In this document: piece after piece, positions 17,421 to 26,526 of the stretch
Layout of the letters: the number at the start of each line of letters is the position of its first letter
Numbering within the stretch: the stretch's first letter is position 1
Origin: Gracilibacillus salinarum
GTDB lineage: Bacteria; Bacillota; Bacilli; Bacillales; Amphibacillaceae
DNA length: 64,000 nt
Direction of reading: 5' to 3'
Assembly: GCF_022919575.1 (NCBI RefSeq)
Contig: NZ_CP095071.1
Span: 3,110,001-3,174,000 of the forward strand
The notes under the pieces: generated by a model
Seen by the model: the letters and a program-made list of their open reading frames with translations, nothing else
What the model was told of the DNA's origin: nothing
Databases searched by the model: none
Translations under genes and position numbers: made by a program

Positions 17421-18146
17421 ATGTTTGATCTTTTTAATCAAATTAGCGGTATGTTAAGTAGACCAATTCACGAGCTGGCATATGGATTCGAACATATGCC
17501 GATACTATTCACTTTTTTCCTAGGTGTAGTTGGAGCAGTTGCCCCATGCCAGCTTACAAGTAATATTAGTGCAATTACTATTTATGGAAATAAATCACTA
17601 GTAGATAAGGTTCCCTGGTTACATGTACTCTTATTTATATTGGGGAAGATTGTCGTATTTTCTGCACTTGGGATCATTATTTGGCAATTGGGGCAGGAAG
17701 TTCACAGTGCTTTATCACAAATGTTTCCAGTCCTACGTAAAGCAATTGGTCCGTTACTTATTATATTTGGGTTGTTTATGATTGGGTTGTTTCAATTTAA
17801 TAAATCATTTGGAATGATTAAGATTCCAAACAGGTTAAAAGATAGCTATACTGGAAGTTTTTTATTGGGAGTTAGTTTTACATTAGCCTTTTGTCCAACG
17901 ATGTTTGTTTTATTTATATTAACATTAATGCCGGTTGTTATGACAACATCCTATGGTGTCATCCTTCCTTCCATATTTGGAATTGGCACATCCCTTCCAC
18001 TTTTGCTTGTTATCTTTTTAATTTGGTATTTTGGAGCAAGTGGTGCTATTTTAAAGAAAAGCAGAAAGATTGGTGCGATTACCCAAAAGATAGCTGGGGT
18101 ATTACTCCTTCTTATTGGTATTTTTGATACATTAACCTATTGGTAG
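17421..18146 (+). CDS. CcdA/DsbD-like membrane protein (sulfite exporter TauE family)
   Basis: A 241-residue polytopic protein with about six hydrophobic helices. It contains two membrane motifs of the DsbD/CcdA type: GAVAPCQLTSNIS near residue 40 and TLAFCPTMFVLF near residue 155, each with a single Cys beside Pro, matching the cysteine pair that passes electrons across the membrane. Related proteins are common in copper operons, sometimes annotated as UrvD/REP family sulfite exporter or CopZ-linked. It starts at ATG 22 bases after the lipoprotein remnant and is followed by the sensor kinase after 14 bases, so it is part of that operon. Confidence 0.78.
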   Translation: MFDLFNQISGMLSRPIHELAYGFEHMPILFTFFLGVVGAVAPCQLTSNISAITIYGNKSLVDKVPWLHVLLFILGKIVVFSALGIIIWQLGQEVHSALSQMFPVLRKAIGPLLIIFGLFMIGLFQFNKSFGMIKIPNRLKDSYTGSFLLGVSFTLAFCPTMFVLFILTLMPVVMTTSYGVILPSIFGIGTSLPLLLVIFLIWYFGASGAILKKSRKIGAITQKIAGVLLLLIGIFDTLTYW

Positions 18147-18160
18147 TAAAGAGGTCCATT

Positions 18161-19546
18161 ATGTTTAATAAACTATCTTTTAAAATTGGATTATTATTTT
18201 TCGTTTTTATCTTAGTCATTGAGTCTTTTTTATTTTTAATACTATATACGAACTTGGCCAATGATCGAATCGAAGAAGTAATGGACAACTTATTAGCGCG
18301 TGGAAACACCCATAGTGATGTACTTGAAGATAATTTTGAAAGTCCAACATTAGAACATGTTGGACTAATGGAATCTGCCTCTGATTATGTAGTTATAATC
18401 ACCGATGCAACTGGAAATATTCTTATTAATTCTGACCCTATTGAAGAAGAAATGCTAGATGTTATGGAGCATACTGATTATGAAGACATGCCAAATGGGG
18501 GAGAAATTGTTGAAGATCGATGGACCGAGAAGGAATATATTGTAACAGATAGTCCAATTAATATTGATGGAGCGCATCAAGGTCACGTCTTTATGTTTGC
18601 TCACACAAATACTGTTAAAAGAATTGTAGATCAATTAAGTGATCAATTTTTCGTTACGGGCATCATTACGGTACTTCTAACAATTATTACGATTTTTATA
18701 TTGTCTAGGTTTATTACACTTCCATTAATTAAAATAAAAGAAGCAACTGAACATTTGAGTGAAGGCAGAAATAGGATTGAGTTATCTAAGGAACGAAAAG
18801 ATGAACTAGGAGAGTTAGCAAATTCAATTACTAAACTATCGCAAGACTTGGATCGATTAAGAAATGAGAGAAATGAGTTTCTGGCAAGTATATCACATGA
18901 ACTTAGAACACCATTAACCTATATAAAAGGGTATGCAGATATAATTAGCCGCCCCGATATTACAGATTTAGATAGAGAAGAGTATATTGGTATTATTCGT
19001 GAAGAGACAGAACAATTGAATGTGCTAATTAAGAACTTATTTGAATTAGCACAAATGGATCAAAATCAGTTTGATATCAAACGTGAGAAAGTTGTGTTGG
19101 GAGAGTTGATCCAATCGTTAGCAGATCGCATTAGACCAGCATACTCAGAGAAAAACATATCATTTTTAGTCAACTGCCCTAATGATACAGTTGCATATGT
19201 CGATTCAAAACGATTTCAACAAGTTTTGCTAAATATATTGGATAATGCGAGAAAACATTCGCATGCAGGTAGTCAAGTTAAATTAGAAGTAAGCGAAACG
19301 AATCAATATGTCAAAATTTCTATTATAGATAATGGAGAGGGTATTCCAAAGAAAGACCTTCCAAAAATATTTGATCGTTTGTACAGAGTTGAAAAATCAA
19401 GGTCACGGAAAAGCGGTGGCACCGGGTTAGGATTAGCGATCGCTAAAGAAATTATAGAATCACATGGTGGATCGATAGAAGTGCAAAGTGAATTGGAAAA
19501 GGGCACAAGTGTTATTATATGGTTAAGGAGAGGTAGTAATGAATAA
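18161..19546 (+). CDS. Sensor histidine kinase, copper two-component system 1
   Basis: A 461-residue membrane kinase: TM1 (about 8-28), an extracytoplasmic sensor of about 130 residues, TM2 (about 162-182), HAMP linker, H-box SHELRTPLTYIKGYADI, N-box NILDNARKHS, and G boxes DNGEGIP and GGTGLGLAIAKEI. ATG 18161 behind AAAGAGGTCC. It is a close paralogue of the kinase at 36209-37591; even the sensor domains share NLLARGNTH..DVLE and GLMESASD. Overlaps the regulator gene by 8 bases. Its ligand is not shown by sequence; copper is inferred from context. Confidence 0.93.
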   Translation: MFNKLSFKIGLLFFVFILVIESFLFLILYTNLANDRIEEVMDNLLARGNTHSDVLEDNFESPTLEHVGLMESASDYVVIITDATGNILINSDPIEEEMLDVMEHTDYEDMPNGGEIVEDRWTEKEYIVTDSPINIDGAHQGHVFMFAHTNTVKRIVDQLSDQFFVTGIITVLLTIITIFILSRFITLPLIKIKEATEHLSEGRNRIELSKERKDELGELANSITKLSQDLDRLRNERNEFLASISHELRTPLTYIKGYADIISRPDITDLDREEYIGIIREETEQLNVLIKNLFELAQMDQNQFDIKREKVVLGELIQSLADRIRPAYSEKNISFLVNCPNDTVAYVDSKRFQQVLLNILDNARKHSHAGSQVKLEVSETNQYVKISIIDNGEGIPKKDLPKIFDRLYRVEKSRSRKSGGTGLGLAIAKEIIESHGGSIEVQSELEKGTSVIIWLRRGSNE

Positions 19547-20213
19547 AGTGCTGTTAATTGATGATGAGAAGCGAATGTTAGACTTATTGGCTTTATATCT
19601 AAAACCTCACAATTATGATTGCAAGAAAGCATTTGGAGCAATTGAAGCCCTAACCTTTATAAAAGAAGAAGTTTTTGACATCGTTTTACTTGATATTATG
19701 ATGCCAGAAATGAATGGGTGGGAACTTTGCAAGAAAATTAGACGAATTACTGATGTACCTATTATTATGGTAACTGCCCGTGAGCAAAAAGAGGATATTG
19801 TTAAAGGATTGAAACTAGGTGCAGATGATTATATCACTAAACCTTTTAATGAAGAAGAACTAGTGGCTAGAATGGAAGCATTGTTACGTAGAAGGGATAA
19901 AACAAATACTATTGAAATAGACGGGTTGCTATGGGATGAATCCCGATTCGAGCTTTCCTATAAGAATAAACCAATTAATTTAACTCCAAAGGAATTCTTG
20001 ATGATTGGACATTTAATGAAAAACCCTAATCAGGTATTTGAACGGGAAAAATTAATTGATTTAATTTGGGGATTTGAGTCGGAAACAGGGGGTAGAACAG
20101 TTGACTCTCATGTTAGAAATATAAGAGATAAGATTCGACAGGCCGGATTTCCAATTGACGAGTACTTCGTAACGGTTTGGGGTGTGGGGTATAAATGGAT
20201 CAAATCACCTTAA
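19539..20213 (+). CDS. OmpR/PhoB-type response regulator 1
   Basis: The 224-residue product has a receiver domain with acidic pocket DDEK, phospho-acceptor Asp in LLDIMMPEMNG (about residue 52) and Lys in ITKPF, then a winged-helix DNA-binding domain (LTPKEFLMIGHLMKN ... GGRTVDSHVRNIRDKIR ... VWGVGYKW). Such regulators bind direct repeats spaced 11 bp. It is coupled to the sensor kinase gene and followed by a terminator. A paralogue lies at 37592-38266. Confidence 0.95.
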   Translation: MNKVLLIDDEKRMLDLLALYLKPHNYDCKKAFGAIEALTFIKEEVFDIVLLDIMMPEMNGWELCKKIRRITDVPIIMVTAREQKEDIVKGLKLGADDYITKPFNEEELVARMEALLRRRDKTNTIEIDGLLWDESRFELSYKNKPINLTPKEFLMIGHLMKNPNQVFEREKLIDLIWGFESETGGRTVDSHVRNIRDKIRQAGFPIDEYFVTVWGVGYKWIKSP

Positions 20214-20256
20214 TATATTATAGGTTATCTGCCTCTTAAATGGTTGTATTAATAAT

Positions 20257-20296
20257 GGATTGCTCACAATTATATTATTATAATTATGAGCAATCC
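20257..20296 (+). terminator. Terminator of two-component operon 1
   Basis: GGATTGCTCA pairs with TGAGCAATCC, with additional AT pairs inside, followed by TTTTAATT. Confidence 0.8.
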
Positions 20297-20337
20297 TTTT
20301 AATTAAAGTTGTAAACTTTTCGTACAATCAAAATTAG

Positions 20338-20664
20338 TTAAGCGATACTTCTGCAAGCCTCTGCACATCTATAGCAAGCATCCGCACATTTTTGACAGTG
20401 ATCATGACTATGTTTTTTACATTCATCCCCACAAGCCTCGCAAATAGTAGCACATACAGAAGCTAATTCAGAAACAAAGGGTGTACCTCTTGAGATTGCT
20501 TGTTCTAAATAAGCACAAATATCAGCACATTCTCTATCTAATCGAATGCACTCGGCCATCATTTTAATATCGTCCTCTTTTAGGCATGCATCATAACAGT
20601 GATTACACTCTGTCATACATTCATGTAAAGTTTGTAATAGTTGTTGATGCTGTTCATGTGCCAT
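20338..20664 (-). CDS. Four-helix-bundle copper storage protein (DUF326/Csp type)
   Basis: A 108-residue cytosolic protein with 16 cysteines placed along four helices in CxxxC spacing, such as CMTECNHCYDAC, CATICEACGDEC and CQKCADACYRCAEAC. Proteins of this kind bind many Cu(I) ions inside the bundle. No signal peptide. The ATG at 20664 follows TGGAGG; an upstream extension to 20766 is not supported. It is divergent from the multicopper oxidase gene at 20961 and shares with it a region holding response-regulator site 2. Confidence 0.92.
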   Translation of the reverse strand: MAHEQHQQLLQTLHECMTECNHCYDACLKEDDIKMMAECIRLDRECADICAYLEQAISRGTPFVSELASVCATICEACGDECKKHSHDHCQKCADACYRCAEACRSIA

Positions 20665-20759
20665 TAATAAAACCTCCATTTTAGTGATTTTTTGATTACA
20701 TAATATAAGTTTCCCGTTAAATTTTAATATAAACTGAAATAATAAAACTCCATAAAAAC

Positions 20760-20776
20760 TGCACAAATTCTTTACA
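20760..20776 (+). promoter_or_regulatory. Putative response-regulator site 2
   Basis: TGCACA, 5 bases, then TTTACA, in the divergent region between the copper storage gene and the first multicopper oxidase. Matches the TGCACA-N5 arrangement of the other sites. Confidence 0.5.
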
Positions 20777-20960
20777 AACGTAAAGCTATGTACTTCATCA
20801 AATAGTAACTTTTTCTTGATAAATTCTCGAAAGTTTTAATGTATAGTTACATTGTTTAGGAATCATTATTTCACTAAGTACCACCGTTTGTGCTATTAAT
20901 GCTTAGCTTTTAAAGAAATTGATTAATATGTAAAAATTCATTTAATGGGAGTTGTGGTTT

Positions 20961-22511
20961 ATGAAAAGAAAAATATTATTAATAGGTTTAATTTCTTTAT
21001 TGACAGCACTTGTCTTATCTGCTTGTTCAGGGAATGTTGATTCAACATCTGAAGAGAACTCGGATATGGAACAACAGTCAGGTGAAAATATGGACATGAA
21101 TGAAGAAGAGTCTTCCATGGAAGAAGGAATGGATCATTCAACTATGAATGATGACATGGAGGGTCATATGGATCATGATGAAGTGGTAAGTTTAAACGAC
21201 TCAACTGGAGAAAATGAATTGAAAATCCCTTCCGTGCTTGAAAGCGATAATGAAGAAGAACTTGTATATACTGTTCGAGCACAAAAAGGAGAGACGGAAA
21301 TATTTGATGGTACTAAAACGAAAACGTATGGATACAATGGGTCTTTTTTAGGACCGGTGCTTCGATTTGAAAAAGGTGATACGGTGAAAATAAGAACGAT
21401 AAATGAGCTAGATGAGGAAACCACTTTTCATTGGCACGGGCTGGAAGTTTCAGGAGAAGAAGATGGTGGCCCACATAGTGTTATAGAACCTGGAGAAGAA
21501 AAGTTAATCGAATTTGAAGTGACACAAGAGGCATCAACACTATGGTTCCATCCTCATCCAGATGGAAAAACGTCTGAACAGGTATACAATGGACTTGCAG
21601 GATTGATTTATATCGAAGATGACAATTCAAGGAATCTCGGATTGCCAGATGAGTATGGAAAGAATGATATTCCCTTGATTTTTCAAGATAAAACATTTGA
21701 TGATGAGAAACAATTGAATTACAGTGCTGCAATGAATGAGGATGGCACAATCGGTGATACGTCATTGATTAATGGGACGTTAAATCCGAAATTGACAGTA
21801 AATAAAGAAAAGGTTCGTCTTCGTCTATTAAATGGTTCTAATGCGAGGAATTACACATTTAAATTGAATACAGGAGATTCCTTTGTGCAAGTTGCGACGG
21901 ATGGAGGTTTCTTGAATGAACCGGTGACACTAAATGAAATTACACTGACCCCATCTGAACGGGCTGAAATAGTTATTGATTTTTCACAGCTTAACACAGA
22001 AGATGAGTTGGCGTTAATAAATGAGGAGGATGGATCTACCCTTTTACCATTTGAAGTTTCTGATCAAAGTGGAGAGGATAGTAGCATTCCTGAAGAGATG
22101 AATGATTTTTCAATAACAGAAGAAGAGAGGAACTTGCCAGTTACAAAGGAAGTGGAACTCTTTGGGATGATGGACCAGGTAACGATAAATGGAAAGAAAT
22201 TTGATCCAGATAGAATTGATTTCACACAAGAACAAGGAGTCACTGAAGTATGGGAAATATACAATAAGCCGGATGATATGGGGGGGATGATTCATCCATT
22301 CCACATTCACGGAGCCCAATTTAAAATACTTTCTAGAAATGGAGAAGAACCACCAGAAAATGAACGGGGATGGAAAGATACTATTTCTGTAGAACCAGAT
22401 GAAACAGTCAAAATAGCTATACAATTTAAGAATAAGGGCGTGTATATGTTCCATTGCCATATTCTTGAACATGAAGACAACGGCATGATGGGACAGGTAA
22501 AAGTGGAATAA
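20961..22511 (+). CDS. Multicopper oxidase lipoprotein (CueO-like)
   Basis: Secreted oxidase that likely converts Cu(I) to less toxic Cu(II). The 516-residue product has a lipoprotein signal ending LSAC, then a Met/Asp/Glu-rich linker (MDMNEEESSMEEGMDHSTMN) that may bind copper, and the four copper-ligand motifs HWHG, HPHP, HPFHIHG and HCHILEHEDNGMM with the type 1 Cys and axial Met. Starts at ATG 20961 behind TGGGAG. Divergent from the storage protein; ends at a terminator. Confidence 0.94.
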   Translation: MKRKILLIGLISLLTALVLSACSGNVDSTSEENSDMEQQSGENMDMNEEESSMEEGMDHSTMNDDMEGHMDHDEVVSLNDSTGENELKIPSVLESDNEEELVYTVRAQKGETEIFDGTKTKTYGYNGSFLGPVLRFEKGDTVKIRTINELDEETTFHWHGLEVSGEEDGGPHSVIEPGEEKLIEFEVTQEASTLWFHPHPDGKTSEQVYNGLAGLIYIEDDNSRNLGLPDEYGKNDIPLIFQDKTFDDEKQLNYSAAMNEDGTIGDTSLINGTLNPKLTVNKEKVRLRLLNGSNARNYTFKLNTGDSFVQVATDGGFLNEPVTLNEITLTPSERAEIVIDFSQLNTEDELALINEEDGSTLLPFEVSDQSGEDSSIPEEMNDFSITEEERNLPVTKEVELFGMMDQVTINGKKFDPDRIDFTQEQGVTEVWEIYNKPDDMGGMIHPFHIHGAQFKILSRNGEEPPENERGWKDTISVEPDETVKIAIQFKNKGVYMFHCHILEHEDNGMMGQVKVE

Positions 22512-22575
22512 GCTACAATCTGAAAGTATTGGCGGTCCGTAATATAACGCTGGACATGTAAAAAGGATTATTAAT

Positions 22576-22612
22576 ATAGCCAGTGTGATTAATGATAGTT
22601 CACACTGGCTAT
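22576..22612 (+). terminator. Terminator after multicopper oxidase 1
   Basis: A 13-bp perfect stem, ATAGCCAGTGTGA with TCACACTGGCTAT, followed by TTTAAAATTT. Confidence 0.85.
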
Positions 22613-22763
22613 TTTAAAATTTGCATTAATCATATAGAAGGGGATATTTGAGATCGGTTTAAAACCCCCAAATGAACGATTTTCCTTGATTTGAAGTGTT
22701 CACTGTCTATTTGTAAATTGAAAAATAGGATAACCACGACAATAAAAGCAGACATGAAGAATA

Positions 22764-22886
22764 TTAATGGATGAGTTGAATAACAGATCCATCTGTGACT
22801 CGTTTTCTTATTTTTTGTTCCAATTTATCTTGTGGAATCGTATCAAAATAAGATTTTAAATCCACATCAATGACATAATGATGGCC
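22764..22886 (-). pseudogene. Fragment of a group II intron reverse transcriptase
   Basis: On the minus strand this encodes HHYVIDVDLKSYFDTIPQDK, then LEQKIRKRVTDGSVIQLI and a stop. It matches the reverse-transcriptase region of LtrA-type proteins (…DIKGFFDTIPHDKL…), though the catalytic YADD part is missing. It is debris of an intron or retroelement once resident in the island. Confidence 0.65.
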
Positions 22887-23151
22887 AGTTCAAATGCTCC
22901 GTCACCTTATCTGCAGCATATGTACACTAATCCTAAGACTGAATCCATAACTGCACGGGAGAAATACTTAAATATAGCATCTTCTAATACATATTTGAAT
23001 AATTTGTGTCAATTTGCAACCTCTTAAAATCTTCATAGTTTCTACACATAATTATGCTATGCTAGTAAATAATGTTTGCAAAAAAAGTGCTGATTATTAT
23101 ACATTGCATTGGGTTAAGTCTTTAATCAAACTTCTTTGAGGAGTGATAATT
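22887..23151. other. Non-coding stretch before the TlpA-like gene
   Basis: No gene seen. AT-rich, with ATTATGCTATGCTAG near 23050 as a possible -10 region for the downstream gene. Confidence 0.5.
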
Positions 23152-23727
23152 GTGAGCTTGGATGAAGCAAAAAAGAAAAAAAAGAACAAAAAAAGGAATC
23201 GTCTCATTTTTAGAATATCTATTCTTACCGTACTAGTGGCCGCGGTAGCCTTTGCCTTAGTATCAAATCTTCAGGCAGACAATTCGATATACCAGGTCGG
23301 AGATCAGGCACCTGACTTTCAACTTCAGCAGGTTAATGCAAATAATGAATTAGAATCGGTACAATTGAGTGATTTAAGAGGAAAAGGTGTTATGCTGAAT
23401 TTCTGGGGCACATGGTGCGAACCATGTAAAGATGAAATGCCTTATATGCAAGATCTTTATCCTGAATATAAAGATAAAGGAATAGAGATAGTTGCAGTTA
23501 GTTTAGATGCAACGGAAATAGTTATTAACCGTTTTATTGACAACTATGACCTTACTTTTCCAGTTCCTCACGATACGACAGGAGAAGTAATGGATTTGTA
23601 TAAGGTGGGGCCGCTGCCAACCACTTTTTTCATTAGCCCAGAAGGAGAAATCACCGAAGTAATTGAAGGCGGCTTAACATTAGATAGTATTGAGGGATAC
23701 TTACAGGAGGTTCTGCCAGAAGCATAA
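23152..23727 (+). CDS. ResA/TlpA-like membrane-anchored thioredoxin
   Basis: Extracytoplasmic thiol-disulfide reductase. The 191-residue product has a Lys-rich N-terminus, one membrane anchor (about 19-39), then a TlpA-like thioredoxin domain with NFWGTWCEPCKDEMP (Cys89, Cys92), as in ResA of Bacillus, and the cis-proline loop GPLPTTFFI. The GTG at 23152 fits TTGAGGAG better than a GTG nine bases earlier. The next genes, ccdA and cueP, suggest a pathway: CcdA supplies electrons across the membrane, this protein carries them, and CueP or oxidised copper proteins receive them. Confidence 0.88.
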   Translation: MSLDEAKKKKKNKKRNRLIFRISILTVLVAAVAFALVSNLQADNSIYQVGDQAPDFQLQQVNANNELESVQLSDLRGKGVMLNFWGTWCEPCKDEMPYMQDLYPEYKDKGIEIVAVSLDATEIVINRFIDNYDLTFPVPHDTTGEVMDLYKVGPLPTTFFISPEGEITEVIEGGLTLDSIEGYLQEVLPEA

Positions 23728-23799
23728 AAACCAGTGGAAATTAATATTATTTATATAAAGTAAACTGAATTTGAATCTTGATAATGGAGGTGAAGACTT

Positions 23800-24504
23800 A
23801 TGTCTGAGATTAACATCTTTCTTGCTTTTGGCGCAGGTTTTTTATCATTTATTTCACCATGTGTATTACCTCTTTACCCAGTATTTTTATCTTATATAAC
23901 TGGCATGAGTGTAAGTGATATAAAGGAAGAAAATAAGAAAATAAATAAAAAAGCACTTCTACATACGATTTTCTTCCTATTGGGCTTTTCAAGTATCTTT
24001 ATTATGATTGGTTTTACTACAACATTTATATCTGAGTTCTTGTTAACATATCAGGACCTTATCAGGCAAATAGGAGCCGTCGTAATTATTTTCTTTGGTC
24101 TCGTCATTGTAGGAGTACTTAAATTTGATTTCTTGATGAAGGACAGAAAGGTTACATTTAAGAATCGTCCGGGTGGCTTTTTTGGTACATTTATTATTGG
24201 TATGGCCTTTTCTTTAGGCTGGACACCTTGTACAGGACCGATACTTGCTATTGTATTATCCTTGGCTGCAACAAATCCGGATATTGGCATGGTTATGATG
24301 ATAAGTTATATATTGGGATTTTCTATTCCATTTCTTATACTATCACTTTTTATTGGCAAATTAAATTGGATTAAAAAACATAGTATCCGTCTCGTGAAAA
24401 TTGGTGGTTATGTAATGATATTTATGGGAATCGCGCTCTTTTTTGACTGGATGACTAAACTTACTGCCTTTTTAGCAGGGTGGTTTGGTTTTTATGGCTT
24501 TTAA
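23800..24504 (+). CDS. ccdA: CcdA-type thiol-electron transporter
   Basis: Six-helix membrane protein that moves reducing equivalents from cytosolic thioredoxin to extracytoplasmic thioredoxins. The 234-residue product has the paired motifs SPCVLPLYPVFLSYI (near residue 20) and GWTPCTGPILAI (near residue 145), each providing one redox Cys. It starts at ATG behind GGAGGTGA, 72 bases after the TlpA-like gene, and both are on the same strand, so one operon is likely. Confidence 0.93.
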   Translation: MSEINIFLAFGAGFLSFISPCVLPLYPVFLSYITGMSVSDIKEENKKINKKALLHTIFFLLGFSSIFIMIGFTTTFISEFLLTYQDLIRQIGAVVIIFFGLVIVGVLKFDFLMKDRKVTFKNRPGGFFGTFIIGMAFSLGWTPCTGPILAIVLSLAATNPDIGMVMMISYILGFSIPFLILSLFIGKLNWIKKHSIRLVKIGGYVMIFMGIALFFDWMTKLTAFLAGWFGFYGF

Positions 24505-24636
24505 CAGGTATGTAGATTGATTCATAACATCTTTATAGAAGGGTAACAATGAATGAGATAGGATGTCTAAAAAATCGCTTGTCTAAAAAAATCTATAACT
24601 TACACTTTTAAAAAATAGAATAGGGGTTGAATAATT

Positions 24637-25158
24637 ATGAAAAAAGGCATACTTGCAGTGATTGGATTATTGCTCATCTTAATAGTGGTGGCTTGTGATG
24701 ATAGTACTTCGAATGAAAATGAAATAAAAGATATAAAAGAAACGGTGCATGATTATAGTGTTGGAAATTTTGATGATGTATCTGCTTCCATTACTTCAGA
24801 AGAACTTATTGTAACTGATAGTAATAATAAAGAAACTACCTATGGTCTTCCATCGGATGAATTCTTTGTTTCGATTGCACCGTTTATTAAAACAACGCAC
24901 CCTTGTACTAATCATAGTCTAACTGGTTGCCAAGGGGAATTGGTGGAGAAAGAATTCGATGTATATATCCAAGATGAGGATGGTAATGTGGTAGTTGACG
25001 AAACGATGACATCACTCGCAAATGGATTCATTGATTTATGGATACCTCGTGAAAATACATATCAAGTTAAAATAGAATATGATGGAAAAATAGCGGAATC
25101 AGAAATATCTACTTTTGAAGGAGACAATACTTGTATAACAACAATGCAGTTAACTTAG
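24637..25158 (+). CDS. cueP: CueP-type copper-binding lipoprotein
   Basis: Copper-binding protein of the cell envelope. The 173-residue product has a lipoprotein signal with Cys20 (VVACDD). Three further Cys are placed at 90, 98 and 166, intervals of 8 and 68 residues, the same as the three conserved Cys of Salmonella CueP (96, 104 and 172). The first two lie in HPCTNHSLTGCQGEL. CueP in Salmonella binds Cu and can reduce it; the neighbouring TlpA-like protein and CcdA fit as its reductants. ATG behind AGGGGTTG. Confidence 0.9.
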   Translation: MKKGILAVIGLLLILIVVACDDSTSNENEIKDIKETVHDYSVGNFDDVSASITSEELIVTDSNNKETTYGLPSDEFFVSIAPFIKTTHPCTNHSLTGCQGELVEKEFDVYIQDEDGNVVVDETMTSLANGFIDLWIPRENTYQVKIEYDGKIAESEISTFEGDNTCITTMQLT

Positions 25159-25587
25159 TCCAGTTACTTTTTGAAAGGTTTGTGATTTTTTTGGTGGCTT
25201 GTTCGTGAGGTATGGCAATATATGCCTTCAATTTCCTGATCATGAATTACAACAATTGCAAATATGTTTATATTGTGCGCAAGAATGTAAATCATAACAA
25301 TGTGTTCTCTGTGGCTAATACCTTAATAATCTTAATAGATAAAGACCTAGACATAAAGAATCAGAATTAGTTGCAAACAATTCATCAAAAACAGACTGAT
25401 TAAATGAATCGGTCTGCTTTTTTATCTTTGAAAACTAGGAATTGTAAACCCAAAGAATAATTATAAAGTATTTTATCAGTTAACTCTTGAAAGTGGCCGC
25501 CAAATAACAATTATTTTGACAAGTTTAGATGTTACTTAGGGAAACATAACGCATATAAGAAAAATGCTATGGTAAGGGGTGCGAAAA
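25159..25587. other. Gap with a possible Cys-rich gene remnant
   Basis: Around 25236-25320 a frame reads PDHELQQLQICLYCAQECKS, stop, then QCVLCG. The CxxCxxxxC pattern resembles copper storage or zinc-finger fragments but is too short to name. A terminator follows at 25392. Confidence 0.35.
25392..25416 (+). terminator. Rho-independent terminator
   Basis: CAGACTGATT pairs with AATCGGTCTG, followed by CTTTTTTAT. It probably ends the transcript containing cueP. Confidence 0.85.
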
Positions 25588-26403
25588 ATGATTGATTTCT
25601 TTCTAGGGCTTGATCCTGTAATTCAAGCAATAATTGCAACATTATTCACTTGGGGAATGACTGCACTTGGAGCAGCATTAGTATTTACAACTAAATCGTT
25701 TAATCAGAAGTTATTAGACGGTATGCTTGGCTTTGCAGGTGGTGTAATGATTGCGGCTAGCTTTTGGTCTCTTTTAGCTCCTGCTTTAGAAATGGCTGAA
25801 GGTGGCAGCGTACCTGCTTGGATTCCAGCAGCAGTTGGCTTTATGTTAGGAGGTATTTTCCTATGGGGGATTGATAAATTACTCCCACATCTTCACCCGA
25901 ACACTCATATAGATCAAGCTGAGGGAATTAAACCTAAAAAAAGAAAAAGAAGCACATTACTAGTACTTGCCATAACGCTTCATAACATCCCAGAAGGTTT
26001 AGCAGTAGGGGTTGCTTTTGGAGCAGTGGCCACTGGCTCCCCTTCTGCATCCATAGCTGGAGCTATTGCCTTAGCAATTGGAATTGGTATTCAAAACTTA
26101 CCAGAAGGAGTAGCTGTTTCCATGCCGCTGTTAAGAGATGGAATGCCTCGTAAAAAAAGTTTTCTATATGGTCAGTTTTCCGGTATGGTTGAACCTATTT
26201 CAGCAATTATTGGGGTACTTGCAGTTTCCTTTGTTGAACCACTTTTACCATACGCTCTTAGCTTTGCAGCTGGAGCAATGATATTTGTTGTAGCCGAAGA
26301 GGTAATCCCGGGGTCCCAAGAGGAAGGGAATAAGGATCTTGCCTCCATAAGTTTAATGATTGGTTTTACAGTAATGATGATTTTAGATGTAGCCCTGGGA
26401 TAA
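25588..26403 (+). CDS. ZIP-family metal transporter (ZupT/GufA-like)
   Basis: Divalent metal transporter, usually zinc, iron or manganese uptake or balance. The 271-residue product has about eight helices with two copies of the ZIP metal-site motif: [14 protein letters not shown] (about residue 135) and [17 protein letters not shown] (about residue 172), plus a short His-containing loop ([13 protein letters not shown]). ATG 25588 sits behind AAGGGGTG; an upstream GTG or TTG start would lack one. Its role in a copper island might be to restore zinc or manganese balance. Ends before a hairpin. Confidence 0.88.
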   Translation: MIDFFLGLDPVIQAIIATLFTWGMTALGAALVFTTKSFNQKLLDGMLGFAGGVMIAASFWSLLAPALEMAEGGSVPAWIPAAVGFMLGGIFLWGIDKLLPHLHPNTHIDQAEGIKPKKRKRSTLLVLAITLHNIPEGLAVGVAFGAVATGSPSASIAGAIALAIGIGIQNLPEGVAVSMPLLRDGMPRKKSFLYGQFSGMVEPISAIIGVLAVSFVEPLLPYALSFAAGAMIFVVAEEVIPGSQEEGNKDLASISLMIGFTVMMILDVALG

Positions 26404-26422
26404 AATATTGGTATAGAAAAAT

Positions 26423-26473
26423 ATCTACGCAACTTTCGGAGCACCATATTGACCCTCTGAAAGTTGCGTAGAT
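26423..26473 (+). terminator. Hairpin after the ZIP gene
   Basis: A perfect 15-bp stem, ATCTACGCAACTTTC with GAAAGTTGCGTAGAT. No T run follows, so it may be an RNA-stabilising or repeat-type element instead. Confidence 0.55.
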
Positions 26474-26526
26474 GTGCGTGATCTGATGAGTTAATATAAC
26501 ATGGAATAGAAAAGAATGGGGAGTAG

